Source: Candidatus Latescibacterota bacterium (lineage in GTDB: Bacteria > JAAXHH01). From it: 64,000 nt of DNA. Location of the stretch: contig JAJEEG010000006.1 of NCBI GenBank assembly GCA_022821085.1, positions 2,501,330 to 2,565,329 of the forward strand, written 5' to 3'. Every line of letters starts with the position of its first letter. Positions within the stretch are counted from its first letter, which is position 1. Both the position numbers and the translations under genes were made by a program. The notes below the pieces were generated by a model. It was not told where the DNA came from. It searched no databases and was given only the letters and a program-made list of their open reading frames with translations. Below, in pieces: positions 33,876-42,705 of this stretch.

Positions 33876-35561
33876 TCAGTCCATCATGGGGATCTTGACG
33901 CCGCGGGTTTTCGCCACGGCCAGGGCTTCATCGTAGCCGGCGTCGACGTGCCGGGCCACGCCCATCCCCGGGTCGTTGGTGAGCACGCGTTCCAGGCGCG
34001 AGGCCGCTTCGGGCGTGCCGTCGGCGACGATGACCTGTCCGGCGTGCAGGCTGTATCCGATACCCACGCCGCCGCCGTGGTGGTAGCTCACCCAGGTTGC
34101 GCCGCTCGCCGTGTTGATCAATGCGTTCAGCACGGGCCAGTCCGCGATGGCGTCCGATCCGTCCTTCATGGCCTCGGTCTCTCGGTTCGGACTGGCGACG
34201 GATCCGCTGTCGAGGTGGTCGCGGCCGATGACGACAGGCGCGGAAATCTCGCCCGAAGCGACCAGTTCGTTGAATTTCAGTCCGGCCCTGGCGCGTTCTC
34301 CGTATCCCAGCCAGCAGATACGGGCCGGGAGCCCCTGGAATTCCACGTGCCGCCGGGCCATCGTGATCCAGCGGAACAGGTGATCGTCCTCCGGAAACAG
34401 TTCGAGGATGGCCTGGTCGGTCCGGTAGATGTCCTCGGGATCTCCCGAAAGGGCGACCCAGCGGAAGGGCCCCTTGCCTTCGCAGAACAGCGGACGGATG
34501 TAGGCCGGGACGAAACCGGGATAGTCGAAGGCCTGCTTCTCCCCGTTGTCATAGGCTCGCTGCCGCAGGTTGTTGCCGTAGTCGAAGACCACCGCCCCCT
34601 TCCGCTGCCACGCGAGCATGGCCTGTACGTGGACGGTCATGGAAGCGATGGAGCGCTCCTGGTATGCGTCCGGATCGCGCTCGCGCAACAGGCGCGCTTC
34701 TTCAGGCGACAGCCCGGCGGGGATGTATCCGTAGAGCGGATCGTGAGCCGCGGTCTGGTCCGTAACCACGTCGGGCACGATACCCCGGTCAAGCAGCTCG
34801 GGAAGTACCTCGGCGGCATTTCCGATCAGGGCGATCGACCGGGCTTCGCCCGCGGCCAGCGCCTCGTCCACCCAGGTCAAAGCGAGATCGAGGTGCTCCG
34901 CCACGGTGTCCACCTGGCGAAGCTCCAGGCGCCGGCGCGCGCGCCACGGATCCACCTCCACCAGCAGTCCCACGCCGCCGTTCATGGTGACGGCCAGCGC
35001 CTGCGCGCCGCCCATCTCGCCCAGTCCGGCCGTAACCACGAGCTTTCCGGCCAGGCTGCCCCAACCGTGCTTTCGAGCGAGCGCGCCGAAAGTCTCGTAA
35101 GTACCCTGCAGGATGCCCTGCGTGCCGATGTAGATCCAGCTGCCGGCCGTCATCTGGCCGTACATCGTCAGGCCCTCGCGCTCCCAGGCGTCGAAGTTCT
35201 CCTGCGTCGCCCAGGCCGGCACCATGTTCGAATTGGCGATCAGGACGCGCGGCGCGTCCTCGTGGGTGCGGAACACCGCCACCGGCTTGCCCGACTGCAC
35301 CATGAGGGTTTCGTCGGGGTCCAGGTTCCGCAAGGTGTTCAGGATGGCTTCGAGGGCTTCCCGGTTCCGGGCGGCCTTGCCCCTGCCGCCGTATACGACG
35401 AGGTTGTCCGGATCGAAGGCGACCTGAGGGTCCAGGTTGTTCTGGATCATCCGGTAGGCCGCTTCGATGAGCCAGTTTCTGCAATGCAGTTCGGTTCCCG
35501 TCGGTGCTTTCACGATCTGGTCCAATAGGCGGCTTACGCCTGCGATTCCCGGTTCTTCCAC
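33876..35561 (-). CDS. hutU: urocanate hydratase
   Basis: 561 residues, the usual length. It has the NAD-binding [20 protein letters not shown], the conserved [18 protein letters not shown] near the N-terminus, [17 protein letters not shown], and the C-terminal [20 protein letters not shown] and [20 protein letters not shown]. It hydrates urocanate to imidazolone propionate with bound NAD. The predicted start lies inside the end of the rraA-like gene (28-base overlap). A later TTG is possible, but the present ATG still gives a sensible N-terminus close to the normal start of homologues. Confidence 0.94.
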   Translation of the reverse strand: MEEPGIAGVSRLLDQIVKAPTGTELHCRNWLIEAAYRMIQNNLDPQVAFDPDNLVVYGGRGKAARNREALEAILNTLRNLDPDETLMVQSGKPVAVFRTHEDAPRVLIANSNMVPAWATQENFDAWEREGLTMYGQMTAGSWIYIGTQGILQGTYETFGALARKHGWGSLAGKLVVTAGLGEMGGAQALAVTMNGGVGLLVEVDPWRARRRLELRQVDTVAEHLDLALTWVDEALAAGEARSIALIGNAAEVLPELLDRGIVPDVVTDQTAAHDPLYGYIPAGLSPEEARLLRERDPDAYQERSIASMTVHVQAMLAWQRKGAVVFDYGNNLRQRAYDNGEKQAFDYPGFVPAYIRPLFCEGKGPFRWVALSGDPEDIYRTDQAILELFPEDDHLFRWITMARRHVEFQGLPARICWLGYGERARAGLKFNELVASGEISAPVVIGRDHLDSGSVASPNRETEAMKDGSDAIADWPVLNALINTASGATWVSYHHGGGVGIGYSLHAGQVIVADGTPEAASRLERVLTNDPGMGVARHVDAGYDEALAVAKTRGVKIPMMD

Positions 35562-36208
35562 TTTTCGTAGGTGAATTCGGGACTGTTGATCATGTCGAAG
35601 TGGGACCGTTCCCAGGTCCTGATCTCATTCGCCTTTCTCAGGGTGTCTTCCGCGATGTCGAGCGGGATCTTTACCACGCCGTCCACGTCGGCGAGCAACA
35701 GGTCCCCGGTGTGCACAAGCAGCTGCCCGGCCACAAGCGGCCTGCCGACGGCCCGCACGTTGAAGGGTCCATGGCCGGATACCGTGCCGAGGCCCCATAT
35801 AGGCAGGCCCGCTGCCCGGATGCCCTCGAGGTCGCGGACGCAGCCTTCGACCACGGCGCCCACTACGCCGAGCTTCCTGTGAATATGCGCCATGCCATCG
35901 CCGAAAAGGGCGGCGCGCTTCGGACGGGTGTCGACGTCCTTCATCACCGCGATCATGGGCCCCGGCGTCTCGTTCAGCACGTCGTAGTAATCGGGCCAGC
36001 TCATATTGGCCGGTGTGGCATCCAGCGGGGTGACCTCGGATGTCACGGCATATCCGATCACGGCACCGAATTCAGGCGTCAGGTACTCAATCTCCGGTCC
36101 GGTGTAATCGTCATTCGAAACGCCCTGCACTTTCTCCACGGCGTTGTAAACCGTGGCCGAGTCGAATCCGGCCAGACCGTTCAATACGGCATCGTCTACA
36201 CGGGTCAT
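35534..36208 (-). CDS. RraA-like / HMG-aldolase-type protein
   Basis: 224 residues with an AAAGGAG site. The family motif is [19 protein letters not shown] (about 115-133), containing the R-D pair that marks the RraA-like fold and the divalent-metal aldolases such as 4-hydroxy-4-methyl-2-oxoglutarate aldolase; it is followed by [14 protein letters not shown]. Some members are RNase E inhibitors and others are pyruvate aldolases; the metal-binding residues here favour the aldolase-type group. It is the first gene of the hut operon and overlaps hutU by 28 bases, which is unusual. Its role in histidine breakdown is not known. Confidence 0.8.
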   Translation of the reverse strand: MTRVDDAVLNGLAGFDSATVYNAVEKVQGVSNDDYTGPEIEYLTPEFGAVIGYAVTSEVTPLDATPANMSWPDYYDVLNETPGPMIAVMKDVDTRPKRAALFGDGMAHIHRKLGVVGAVVEGCVRDLEGIRAAGLPIWGLGTVSGHGPFNVRAVGRPLVAGQLLVHTGDLLLADVDGVVKIPLDIAEDTLRKANEIRTWERSHFDMINSPEFTYEKWKNRESQA

Positions 36209-36527
36209 CCCAGTAGCTCCTTTAAATTGAAGAAATGCGGTTACCAGACGTATACAGAATCGTTATAGAAGGAAAGGGTTGTTGAACCGTCGCGCCCCAC
36301 GGGCTAAAATCGACCGGGATGAGCCGAAAATCAAGGGAAATACACCGCCGGTCTGCCGTCTCCCGGGGCCGGTCGCGGCATGTGTGTCGACTCTTCCCTG
36401 GTCCGTTTCCCGGGTATCGTCGGGTCAATGCAAATTCGTTGACAGCAACGCTGGTTCTTCTCATTTTGGGCTCGTACGACCTGCTTTAAAGGCAAGTCAG
36501 AACAAGCACCGTTTTCAGGAGGTTTTT
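36209..36527. other. 319-base divergent intergenic region
   Basis: This stretch separates the hut operon (leftward) from the DUF2911 gene (rightward). It includes an AAAGGAG site just before the rraA-like start and an AGGAGG site before 36528. A TTGACA lies at 36439-36444 with a weak CATTTT -10, given separately. No convincing gene is present. Confidence 0.55.
36439..36467 (+). promoter_or_regulatory. possible promoter for the DUF2911 gene
   Basis: TTGACA at 36439-36444 is followed 17 bases later by CATTTT at 36462-36467, which matches the -10 consensus at only three of six positions. Its position 60 bases before the start codon is suitable. Confidence 0.35.
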
Positions 36528-37088
36528 ATGCTTCGCATTACCCGTATGATCGGCGGCCTGGCCCTTGCCATGGCCTTAACTTCCCTGGGCAGCGGGATCG
36601 CAGATGCCCAGACGACCATGCCCTCAGGCGGTGAAGGATCGGACCCCGGCCGGGGCATGGCGGAAGTCATGCTGTCGGGCGGCAAGGTGTCCATCGACTA
36701 CGGCCGTCCCGAGATGAAGGGCAGGGACATGCTCGCCATGGCGCCGGCGGGATTCGTCTGGCGCTTCGGCAGCAACAAATCCACCACCTTCACGACGGAA
36801 GCCGATCTCATGTTCGGCGATATGACGTTGGCAAAAGGCGAATACAGCGCCTGGGTCAAGCACGTGGAAGGCGATGCGTGGTCGCTCATCTTCAACAGCG
36901 AAGTGGGGATCTGGGGCGCACCGGGCGCCAGCCGGGAGAACGACGTGCTGGAAGTGCCGCTGACGTACACGATGGAAGATGACATGGTCGAACGCCTGAC
37001 GGTGGACCTTAGGGACGAGGATGGCAAGGGATTATTGGTCGTTTCGTGGGGGGCCCACTGCCTCACGACCAGTTTCTCGGCCAAGTAG
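36528..37088 (+). CDS. secreted DUF2911 family protein
   Basis: 186 residues from an ATG with a strong AGGAGG site. The signal peptide (ITRMIGGLALAMALTSLGSG, cleavage near ADA-Q) is clear. The DUF2911 core is recognisable: VSIDYGRPEMKGRDMLAM, then VWRFGSNKSTTFTTEADLMF and LAKGEYSAWVKHVEGDAW. These are abundant exported proteins in Bacteroidetes and related groups with no known activity. The gene stands alone, divergent from the hut operon, and is followed by a good terminator. Confidence 0.88.
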   Translation: MLRITRMIGGLALAMALTSLGSGIADAQTTMPSGGEGSDPGRGMAEVMLSGGKVSIDYGRPEMKGRDMLAMAPAGFVWRFGSNKSTTFTTEADLMFGDMTLAKGEYSAWVKHVEGDAWSLIFNSEVGIWGAPGASRENDVLEVPLTYTMEDDMVERLTVDLRDEDGKGLLVVSWGAHCLTTSFSAK

Positions 37089-37120
37089 TTTCCGCCGCGA
37101 TCCAGTAAGAGGCATTTCCA

Positions 37121-37154
37121 AGGGACAGGGGAGCTGATTTTCCTGTCCCTTTTT
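37121..37154 (+). terminator. rho-independent terminator after the DUF2911 gene
   Basis: AGGGACAGG (37121-37129) pairs perfectly with CCTGTCCCT (37142-37150) across a 12-base loop, followed by a run of T from 37150 to 37154. Confidence 0.85.
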
Positions 37155-37167
37155 CATTTCCGCGGGG

Positions 37168-38226
37168 TTACCATTTCTCGGGATTCAGGCCGACCCGGAT
37201 CCCGGCCTCCTTCATCTGCTGCCAAGTGGTGTCGTCGATGCTGATCCCTTCCTCCCGGCGCTTCGCCGCCAATCGAAACTCCGGTTCGCCCGGTATGAGG
37301 ATCTCGTCGAATCCCGGTGCCGTCCGGCTGGCTTTCACGTGGCGGATCAGTCCCTCGACTTCCTCGTAGTACCAGTCCAGGTCCGAAAAGAACGAAATGT
37401 CGTAGACGGTGAAGAGCACCCCATTGCTCGATACGGTCTGCTCGCCCTGCGCGCATCCCTGGCCGCTCAGCGAGCCGCCGAGGATCTCCACGAGCAGGCC
37501 GAGACTGTAGCCTTTGTGGGCGACGATGCCGCCCATGGGCAGGATCGCGCCGTTGGGCGGCGGTCCCTTTATCACGGTCGGATCCGTGGTGGGATTTCCT
37601 TCGTGGTCGATCAGCCAGCCTTCGGGAACCCGCACGCCCTTGTTCGCGGCGACGCGCACCTTGCCCTCCGCGACGACGGAAGTGGTCAGGTCCACCATGA
37701 CGGGATCGTCGTTCCGGCGAGGGGCCGAGAACGCGATGGGATTGGTGCTGATGCGCCCGTCGATGCCGCCGAAGGGCGGGATCTGGCGTCCGAACCGGCC
37801 CGCGTTGACGAAGGCCAGTCCGATCAGGCCCTCCCGGGCCGCCATGAGCGGATAGGCGCCCACGCGCCCCACGTGACTGGTGCGCCGGAGGGTAACCGTG
37901 GCCGTGCCGTGCGTGCGCGCCTTCTCCATGGCCAGTTGCATGGCGACGGTACCGCCTACCTGGCCGAGTGCGCCGCCGTTGTCGACCACCGCCGTACAGG
38001 GACTTTCCCGTACGACCCGCACTTCGGCCCTCGCTTTGAATCGACCCTCGTCCATGATGGCCTTGACGTATTCCGGAATTCGAATGGCGCCGTGGGAATC
38101 GTGGCCGAAGAGATTGGAATCCACGAGGTGGTCCACGACGCTGCGGGCGTCTTCCGCCGTGCAGCCGGCTGCCTCCATCACTTCGCAGCCGATTCGATGC
38201 AGTTTATCAGGGGAAATTACTGGCAT
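37168..38226 (-). CDS. Ldh/MDH2 family malate/lactate-type dehydrogenase
   Basis: 352 residues. The family is recognised from SNLFGHDSHGAIRIPEYVKA, GGTVAMQLAMEKARTHGTAT, RRTSHVGRVGAYPLMAA and KGYSLGLLVEILGGSLSGQG. These NAD(P)-dependent oxidoreductases act on malate, L-lactate, sulfolactate, ureidoglycolate or 2,3-diketogulonate. The central histidines at GHDSHG and the SHVGR segment are the usual catalytic region. It is the last gene of the cluster that starts at 49270, 140 bases after the D-2-hydroxyacid dehydrogenase gene. Co-occurrence of two 2-hydroxyacid oxidoreductases suggests a hydroxyacid is formed or consumed by this cluster. Confidence 0.85.
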   Translation of the reverse strand: MPVISPDKLHRIGCEVMEAAGCTAEDARSVVDHLVDSNLFGHDSHGAIRIPEYVKAIMDEGRFKARAEVRVVRESPCTAVVDNGGALGQVGGTVAMQLAMEKARTHGTATVTLRRTSHVGRVGAYPLMAAREGLIGLAFVNAGRFGRQIPPFGGIDGRISTNPIAFSAPRRNDDPVMVDLTTSVVAEGKVRVAANKGVRVPEGWLIDHEGNPTTDPTVIKGPPPNGAILPMGGIVAHKGYSLGLLVEILGGSLSGQGCAQGEQTVSSNGVLFTVYDISFFSDLDWYYEEVEGLIRHVKASRTAPGFDEILIPGEPEFRLAAKRREEGISIDDTTWQQMKEAGIRVGLNPEKW

Positions 38227-38366
38227 GGTCTTCCTTTCCTGGTCTTACCCGCGTTTTTTGTGTCCGGCGTGTGTCCGGGCTGTGTCCGGCGCAGTGAGCG
38301 GCCTGATGGGTATCGAGTGGTATCTCGCCGCATCGGGTCCCGATTACGCCGCAGCATCGGGCCCGA

Positions 38367-39401
38367 TCATCTCCTGAATCGCTCCAGTTTCCTCTTCAGT
38401 CCCGGACGTTCGAGCACCGCCCGGTTGACCACGTAGGGAGGTTCTTCTCCCCGGGAGACGGCCAGGGCCGCCTTCATGCAGTCGTGCCCGATATCGCGAA
38501 ACAGCTCGTGGGTCCAGCACGAAGCGTGAGGCGCCAGGATGACGTTGGGAAGGGACAGCAGGGGATCGTCAGCGGCAGGCGGTTCCTGCTCGAAAACGTC
38601 AATGGCCGCGCCTGCTATCCATCCCTCCTGCAACGCCTGCTCCAGCGCCTTCTGGTCTACGATGGCGCCACGGGCCGTGTTGATCAGGAAGGCGTCCTTG
38701 CGCATCATGCGCAGCTCCCGCGGACCGATCAGGTACCGTGTGTGCTCGTTCAACGGACAGTGGATGGTGACGAACGTACTGCGCTTGAGCAGCATTTCCC
38801 GGTCCACCTTCGTAACGCCCAGTTGCGCGGCCTCCTCAGCAGACACGGCGGGATCGGAGACCAGGATTTCGGACGGCTCGAAGGGCGCCAGCATGCGCAC
38901 CACCTCGCGGCCGATCATGCCCATGCCGATCAGGCCGACCACGCGGCCCCGGATCTCGCATCCCATGTGATCGAAACGGATGTCCCAGTCGTCGTTCCGT
39001 ACGATGGCGTCCTTGATCGTCACCCGGTGGCAGAGACCGAGTATCAGGGCCATCGTCGCGCTCGCCACGGGTCTTCGCGTGGCCTCGGGGGTGATCGTCA
39101 CCATGACGTCCGCTTCCGTCGCGGCGTCCATATCGATCATATCGTAGCCCACGCCCGTTCGGGCGATGAGCGACAGGCGCTCGATGCCCGCGAAGGACGC
39201 CGGCGTGTAGGATTGCCCCATGGATATCACCGCGTCGAAACCGGCGAGCTGATCGGGAGTGGCGGGACTCAGGTCCTCCTCCAGGAAGGCGTGGGAGACC
39301 CCGGCTTCATCCAGCAGATCGACGCCGAAATCGTCGAACACGACCCCGCCGCCGGGACCCAGCAGGTCGGCGACCAGGGCTACGCGGAATTCGTCGGTCA
39401 T
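38367..39401 (-). CDS. D-isomer-specific 2-hydroxyacid dehydrogenase
   Basis: 344 residues from ATG 39401; a GTG 15 bases upstream gives a slightly longer version. The NAD-binding fold has RGRVVGLIGMGMIGREVVRM with the G-x-G-x-x-G pattern, the catalytic arginine region LINTARGAIVDQKALEQAL, and the histidine in VILAPHASCWTHELFRD. The family reduces or oxidises D-2-hydroxyacids such as glycerate, lactate or phosphoglycerate. The gene starts 47 bases after the membrane protein gene upstream. The substrate is unknown; the cluster includes an amidohydrolase that could supply a deacylated hydroxy- or amino acid. Confidence 0.87.
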   Translation of the reverse strand: MTDEFRVALVADLLGPGGGVVFDDFGVDLLDEAGVSHAFLEEDLSPATPDQLAGFDAVISMGQSYTPASFAGIERLSLIARTGVGYDMIDMDAATEADVMVTITPEATRRPVASATMALILGLCHRVTIKDAIVRNDDWDIRFDHMGCEIRGRVVGLIGMGMIGREVVRMLAPFEPSEILVSDPAVSAEEAAQLGVTKVDREMLLKRSTFVTIHCPLNEHTRYLIGPRELRMMRKDAFLINTARGAIVDQKALEQALQEGWIAGAAIDVFEQEPPAADDPLLSLPNVILAPHASCWTHELFRDIGHDCMKAALAVSRGEEPPYVVNRAVLERPGLKRKLERFRR

Positions 39402-39448
39402 AAACTGTCCGTTCACTCTTTACATTCGTCAGGCCAGGATCCGGGACG

Positions 39449-41524
39449 TCAGAACAGGATCTGGGACGTGGACTTGGCGATCAGCACCAGCGAGACGGCG
39501 GCCATGCCGATCAGTCCCAGGCCGCACCCGTACCCGGCGAGGATGACGGGCGCGTAGGCGCGCCATCTTTTTTCTCCGTAGCGCCGGCCGAAATAGAACC
39601 GGCCCAGCATGGCGCCGATGAACGTGGGCAGCGTGTAGTGTATCCAGGCACCCGTACCCAGTCCGGCCACCAGGCCGTAGAACAGCAGCGGCGGCGCCTT
39701 GAGCAGGCTCAGGACTCCGTACAGAGCCACCGTGAACCCCATCCCGGCGCCGATGTACTCCCACTTGATGAGTTGCCCGATCACATCCGATCCGCCCGGC
39801 AGCGTCGACTTGATCCAGATCGTTTCCATCGTGGCCTGCAGCGGCCACATCTTTTCGACGAAGGGATAGGCCGCGGACGGTATGGGCGCCAGTTTCCAGA
39901 TCAGGGCATAGAACAGGAAACTGAAAACGATGAGCAGCAACAGGCTCAATATATACAGTTTGACCAGGCTTGGAAATCGCGTTCGGGTGAGTTCCAGCTG
40001 CCGGAAGGTCGACACGACGCCGCTGTGATCGAAGAGCGGAACCGGGGCGAACCAGATGGCCACGCCCTTGTAGCCCGACAGGTAGAAGGAGCCCTCCCTC
40101 GCGTAGGGGAAGGATGATCCGTAGGGCGAACCCGTGAGGCCGATCATGCGCGCGCCGATGTAGGAAAAGAAGGGCGTCCACAGGAACCCGAATACCAGGG
40201 AGATCCATACCGGGAACGAAGGTTCGAGATAATAGACCAGGAGGATGAAGCACAGGGTCGAAACCGCCCAGAGCGCGATGGGGATGGGCAGCCTGAAATC
40301 ACCCCGGTCCGGCGGCGGCCGGCGGGGTCCCCGGGCACCGGATGCGCCGTCCGGGTCTCGCCTGAGGGCGCGGGCGAAGGCGACCAGGCCGATCAGACCG
40401 ATGACCATAGAAGTACCGATAGAGGAAAAACTCAGCCAGAAATCGATGGTATTGTTGATAGAGGTGGGGATGGTGCTCATCCCCGGCGCCCAGCTGTGCA
40501 ACAGGCCGAAGTGGTAGAGGGCCGGATTGGCGATGAAGGTGACCACGAAGGAACTGATAAACGTGCCGACCACGATCCAGAAGGGCAGGACGAACCCCAC
40601 CAGGAGCGTGGCCATGTCCGTGCCGATGCCGATGGGCGACGCGGGCAGCACGTCTCTTACCCGCGGCGTGAAATCCGCGAAGGGAATGGGGAAGACCTCC
40701 ACGCCCTTGGTCAGCACCACGCCCGAAACCGTCGGGACGACCACGTAGAGTATGCCCCAGCCCAGGCCGATCATGGCACCGACGGTGAACAGGCGCCATC
40801 GCCAGGTCTCCTCGCCCGCCGACGATTCCGCCAGCGCGGTGGCGCCGGCCGCCTGTACGGGCGCCAGGGGAAAGGGCAGGCGCTCGGTGTCCGCCGTGAT
40901 GCGGAAGAGCACGTAACCCAGCGAAAGGGCGTTGACCAGGCCGAGGATGGACACGAGGATGGCCAGCAGAATCGGCTCCAGCCACTCCATGGAGAAGAGG
41001 GTCCGGGTGATCAGGGAATCGGATCCCCGGGGCGGCGAAACCCACTGGGGCAGAAGCTGGGCCAGGCCGTCCGCCTGGGGGGACTGGATCAGGTACTGGA
41101 ACCAGATCATCTTGGCGAAAGGCGCGCCGTGCACCGATGATCCGGCGGCCATGCCGCTGGCGCCCAGGCCCGTTGCCGCCAGGCCGGCGGCGAGCCAGTA
41201 GAGGATGATGGCTTCCTGGGGCTTCAGCTTGATGAACAGGCGCTTGCCGATCTCGATGAACATGATGATGGTGACCCATTCCGCGGCGCCCGCGAAACTC
41301 TTTCCGGTCACCAGTTCCAGGTAGATCGACCCCGGAAGCATGACCAGCCCGACGAAGAAGGCGGCCCAGATGATCCGGCTGCTGAAACCGTCCTCGTAGG
41401 GCAGGCTGTCCGGCACGATCTGCCACCGGTCGTCCTGTCCGGCGGCCACCGCGTCCTGATCCCGCGCTTCAGCCTGACGCGACCGCTCGCCCCGATCCTG
41501 ATCTTCTCGCCTGGTGTCACTCAT
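39449..41524 (-). CDS. polytopic membrane protein, DUF6785/OPT-like transporter
   Basis: 691 residues with about 14 hydrophobic segments. A charged N-terminal tail of about 35 residues precedes the first helix (RIIWAAFFVGLVMLPGSIYL). Other recognisable stretches are EWVTIIMFIEIGKRLFIKL, EAIILYWLAAGLAATGLGAS and SLGYVLFRITADTERLPFPL. The last resembles conserved parts of two other membrane proteins in this window (47276-49270 and 56089-58086), so I take them as distant paralogues. Transport of a small peptide or organic acid is suspected from the OPT-like length and the adjoining amidohydrolase, 4 bases upstream. The function is not proven. Confidence 0.6.
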   Translation of the reverse strand: MSDTRREDQDRGERSRQAEARDQDAVAAGQDDRWQIVPDSLPYEDGFSSRIIWAAFFVGLVMLPGSIYLELVTGKSFAGAAEWVTIIMFIEIGKRLFIKLKPQEAIILYWLAAGLAATGLGASGMAAGSSVHGAPFAKMIWFQYLIQSPQADGLAQLLPQWVSPPRGSDSLITRTLFSMEWLEPILLAILVSILGLVNALSLGYVLFRITADTERLPFPLAPVQAAGATALAESSAGEETWRWRLFTVGAMIGLGWGILYVVVPTVSGVVLTKGVEVFPIPFADFTPRVRDVLPASPIGIGTDMATLLVGFVLPFWIVVGTFISSFVVTFIANPALYHFGLLHSWAPGMSTIPTSINNTIDFWLSFSSIGTSMVIGLIGLVAFARALRRDPDGASGARGPRRPPPDRGDFRLPIPIALWAVSTLCFILLVYYLEPSFPVWISLVFGFLWTPFFSYIGARMIGLTGSPYGSSFPYAREGSFYLSGYKGVAIWFAPVPLFDHSGVVSTFRQLELTRTRFPSLVKLYILSLLLLIVFSFLFYALIWKLAPIPSAAYPFVEKMWPLQATMETIWIKSTLPGGSDVIGQLIKWEYIGAGMGFTVALYGVLSLLKAPPLLFYGLVAGLGTGAWIHYTLPTFIGAMLGRFYFGRRYGEKRWRAYAPVILAGYGCGLGLIGMAAVSLVLIAKSTSQILF

Positions 41525-41528
41525 CGGC

Positions 41529-42686
41529 TTACTCGGTCCTTATGTAGTCGCCCGCCTTGTCCCAGTCCGGCCGCGTCAGGCCGTTCAGGTCCCAGACCAC
41601 CTCGCCGGCCCGCACCGTCAGCAGGCACCTCAGCCGCCGGTCGCCGCGCATGCGCGCATGGCCCGTGTCCACGAAACCGAATTCTCCGTATTCCAGCTCC
41701 AGCACGGCGACGTCCGCCTCCGCGCCGATGCTCAGCGTACCCAGTTCGGGGCGCCGGATGGCGCGGGCGGGGTTGCGCGTGGAGCGCATGACCACGTCCT
41801 CCAGCGTCATCCCCATGTTCAGGCATTTCGACATGGTCGTGTTCATGCTCGCGTTCGGCATCAGGGCGCTGTACTTGTGGAGGTCTGTGCTGATGGTATC
41901 CGGCAGGAACCCCTGCTCGATGGCCGGCACGGCGATGCGGAACCAGAAGCTGCCGCCGCCGTGGCCCAGGTCGAACAGGATGCCCTTGTCCCGCGCCTCC
42001 CGGACGTAGTCGTTCACCCGGCCGTGCTCGTCCAACAGGGGGATGTGCTGCGCGTAGAGGTGCGTATGAATATCGCCGGGGCTCAGCTTCTTCAGCAGCA
42101 GGTCCCGGTAGCTGCGGGTCGGCTTCGGCGCGAAATCGATCATGGCGATGGTGCCGCTGCGCCGGGCCGCCTCGACGGCGCCGTCCACCGCCTCCCAGCC
42201 CGGACCGCCGAAATGGGCGGTCTTGGACCCCACCACGTGTTCCGGGTACCTGCTGATCATGTCCGCGCAGGGCACCGGGTCCATCTCCGAAACGTCCTGC
42301 TCCACAGCGCCTTCCATGCCGGCGCCCACGATGTTGATCAGGGCCAGCACGCGGGTAACGGACTCGGCGATGACCGTGTCCTTGAAGTCTTCGAACTTCT
42401 TCCAGCCCGCACCCCCCGTATCCAGCACCGTGGTCACCCCGTTGGGGAGCACGTGGGCGTCGGGAAACACCCAACCCCGGTACCCGCCGTAGGCGTGCAT
42501 GTGGATGTCGATCAGCCCGGGCGTGACGTAATGGCCGTGGACGCGGGCGACCTTCCGGCCGTGTTCCGCCGGGATGTCGTGCTCCACCGCCGCGACCAGG
42601 CCGCCGTCGACGGCTACGTCCCGACTGCCGTTGATGCCGTTCTCCGGATCGATGACGTGGCCGCCCTTGATGATCAGATCGTACAT
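41529..42686 (-). CDS. amidohydrolase/deacetylase family metallohydrolase
   Basis: 385 residues. The family signature is the first metal site VTPGLIDIHMHAYGGYRG (HMH near residue 62), then GAGMEGAVEQDVSEMDP, a candidate carboxylated lysine in VGSKTAHFGGPGW, HTHLYAQHIPLLDEHG, FDLGHGGGSFWFRIAVPA and the catalytic aspartate region TISTDLHKYSALMPNAS. This matches the EF_0837/AHA_3915-type deacetylases related to dihydroorotase and D-aminoacylase. These cleave N-acyl or cyclic amide bonds of amino acids. It lies between the permease fusion gene (19 bases upstream) and a membrane protein gene (4 bases downstream), within a catabolic cluster. Confidence 0.85.
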   Translation of the reverse strand: MYDLIIKGGHVIDPENGINGSRDVAVDGGLVAAVEHDIPAEHGRKVARVHGHYVTPGLIDIHMHAYGGYRGWVFPDAHVLPNGVTTVLDTGGAGWKKFEDFKDTVIAESVTRVLALINIVGAGMEGAVEQDVSEMDPVPCADMISRYPEHVVGSKTAHFGGPGWEAVDGAVEAARRSGTIAMIDFAPKPTRSYRDLLLKKLSPGDIHTHLYAQHIPLLDEHGRVNDYVREARDKGILFDLGHGGGSFWFRIAVPAIEQGFLPDTISTDLHKYSALMPNASMNTTMSKCLNMGMTLEDVVMRSTRNPARAIRRPELGTLSIGAEADVAVLELEYGEFGFVDTGHARMRGDRRLRCLLTVRAGEVVWDLNGLTRPDWDKAGDYIRTE

Positions 42687-42705
42687 CGCCGCTCCTCTCC
42701 GCTGG

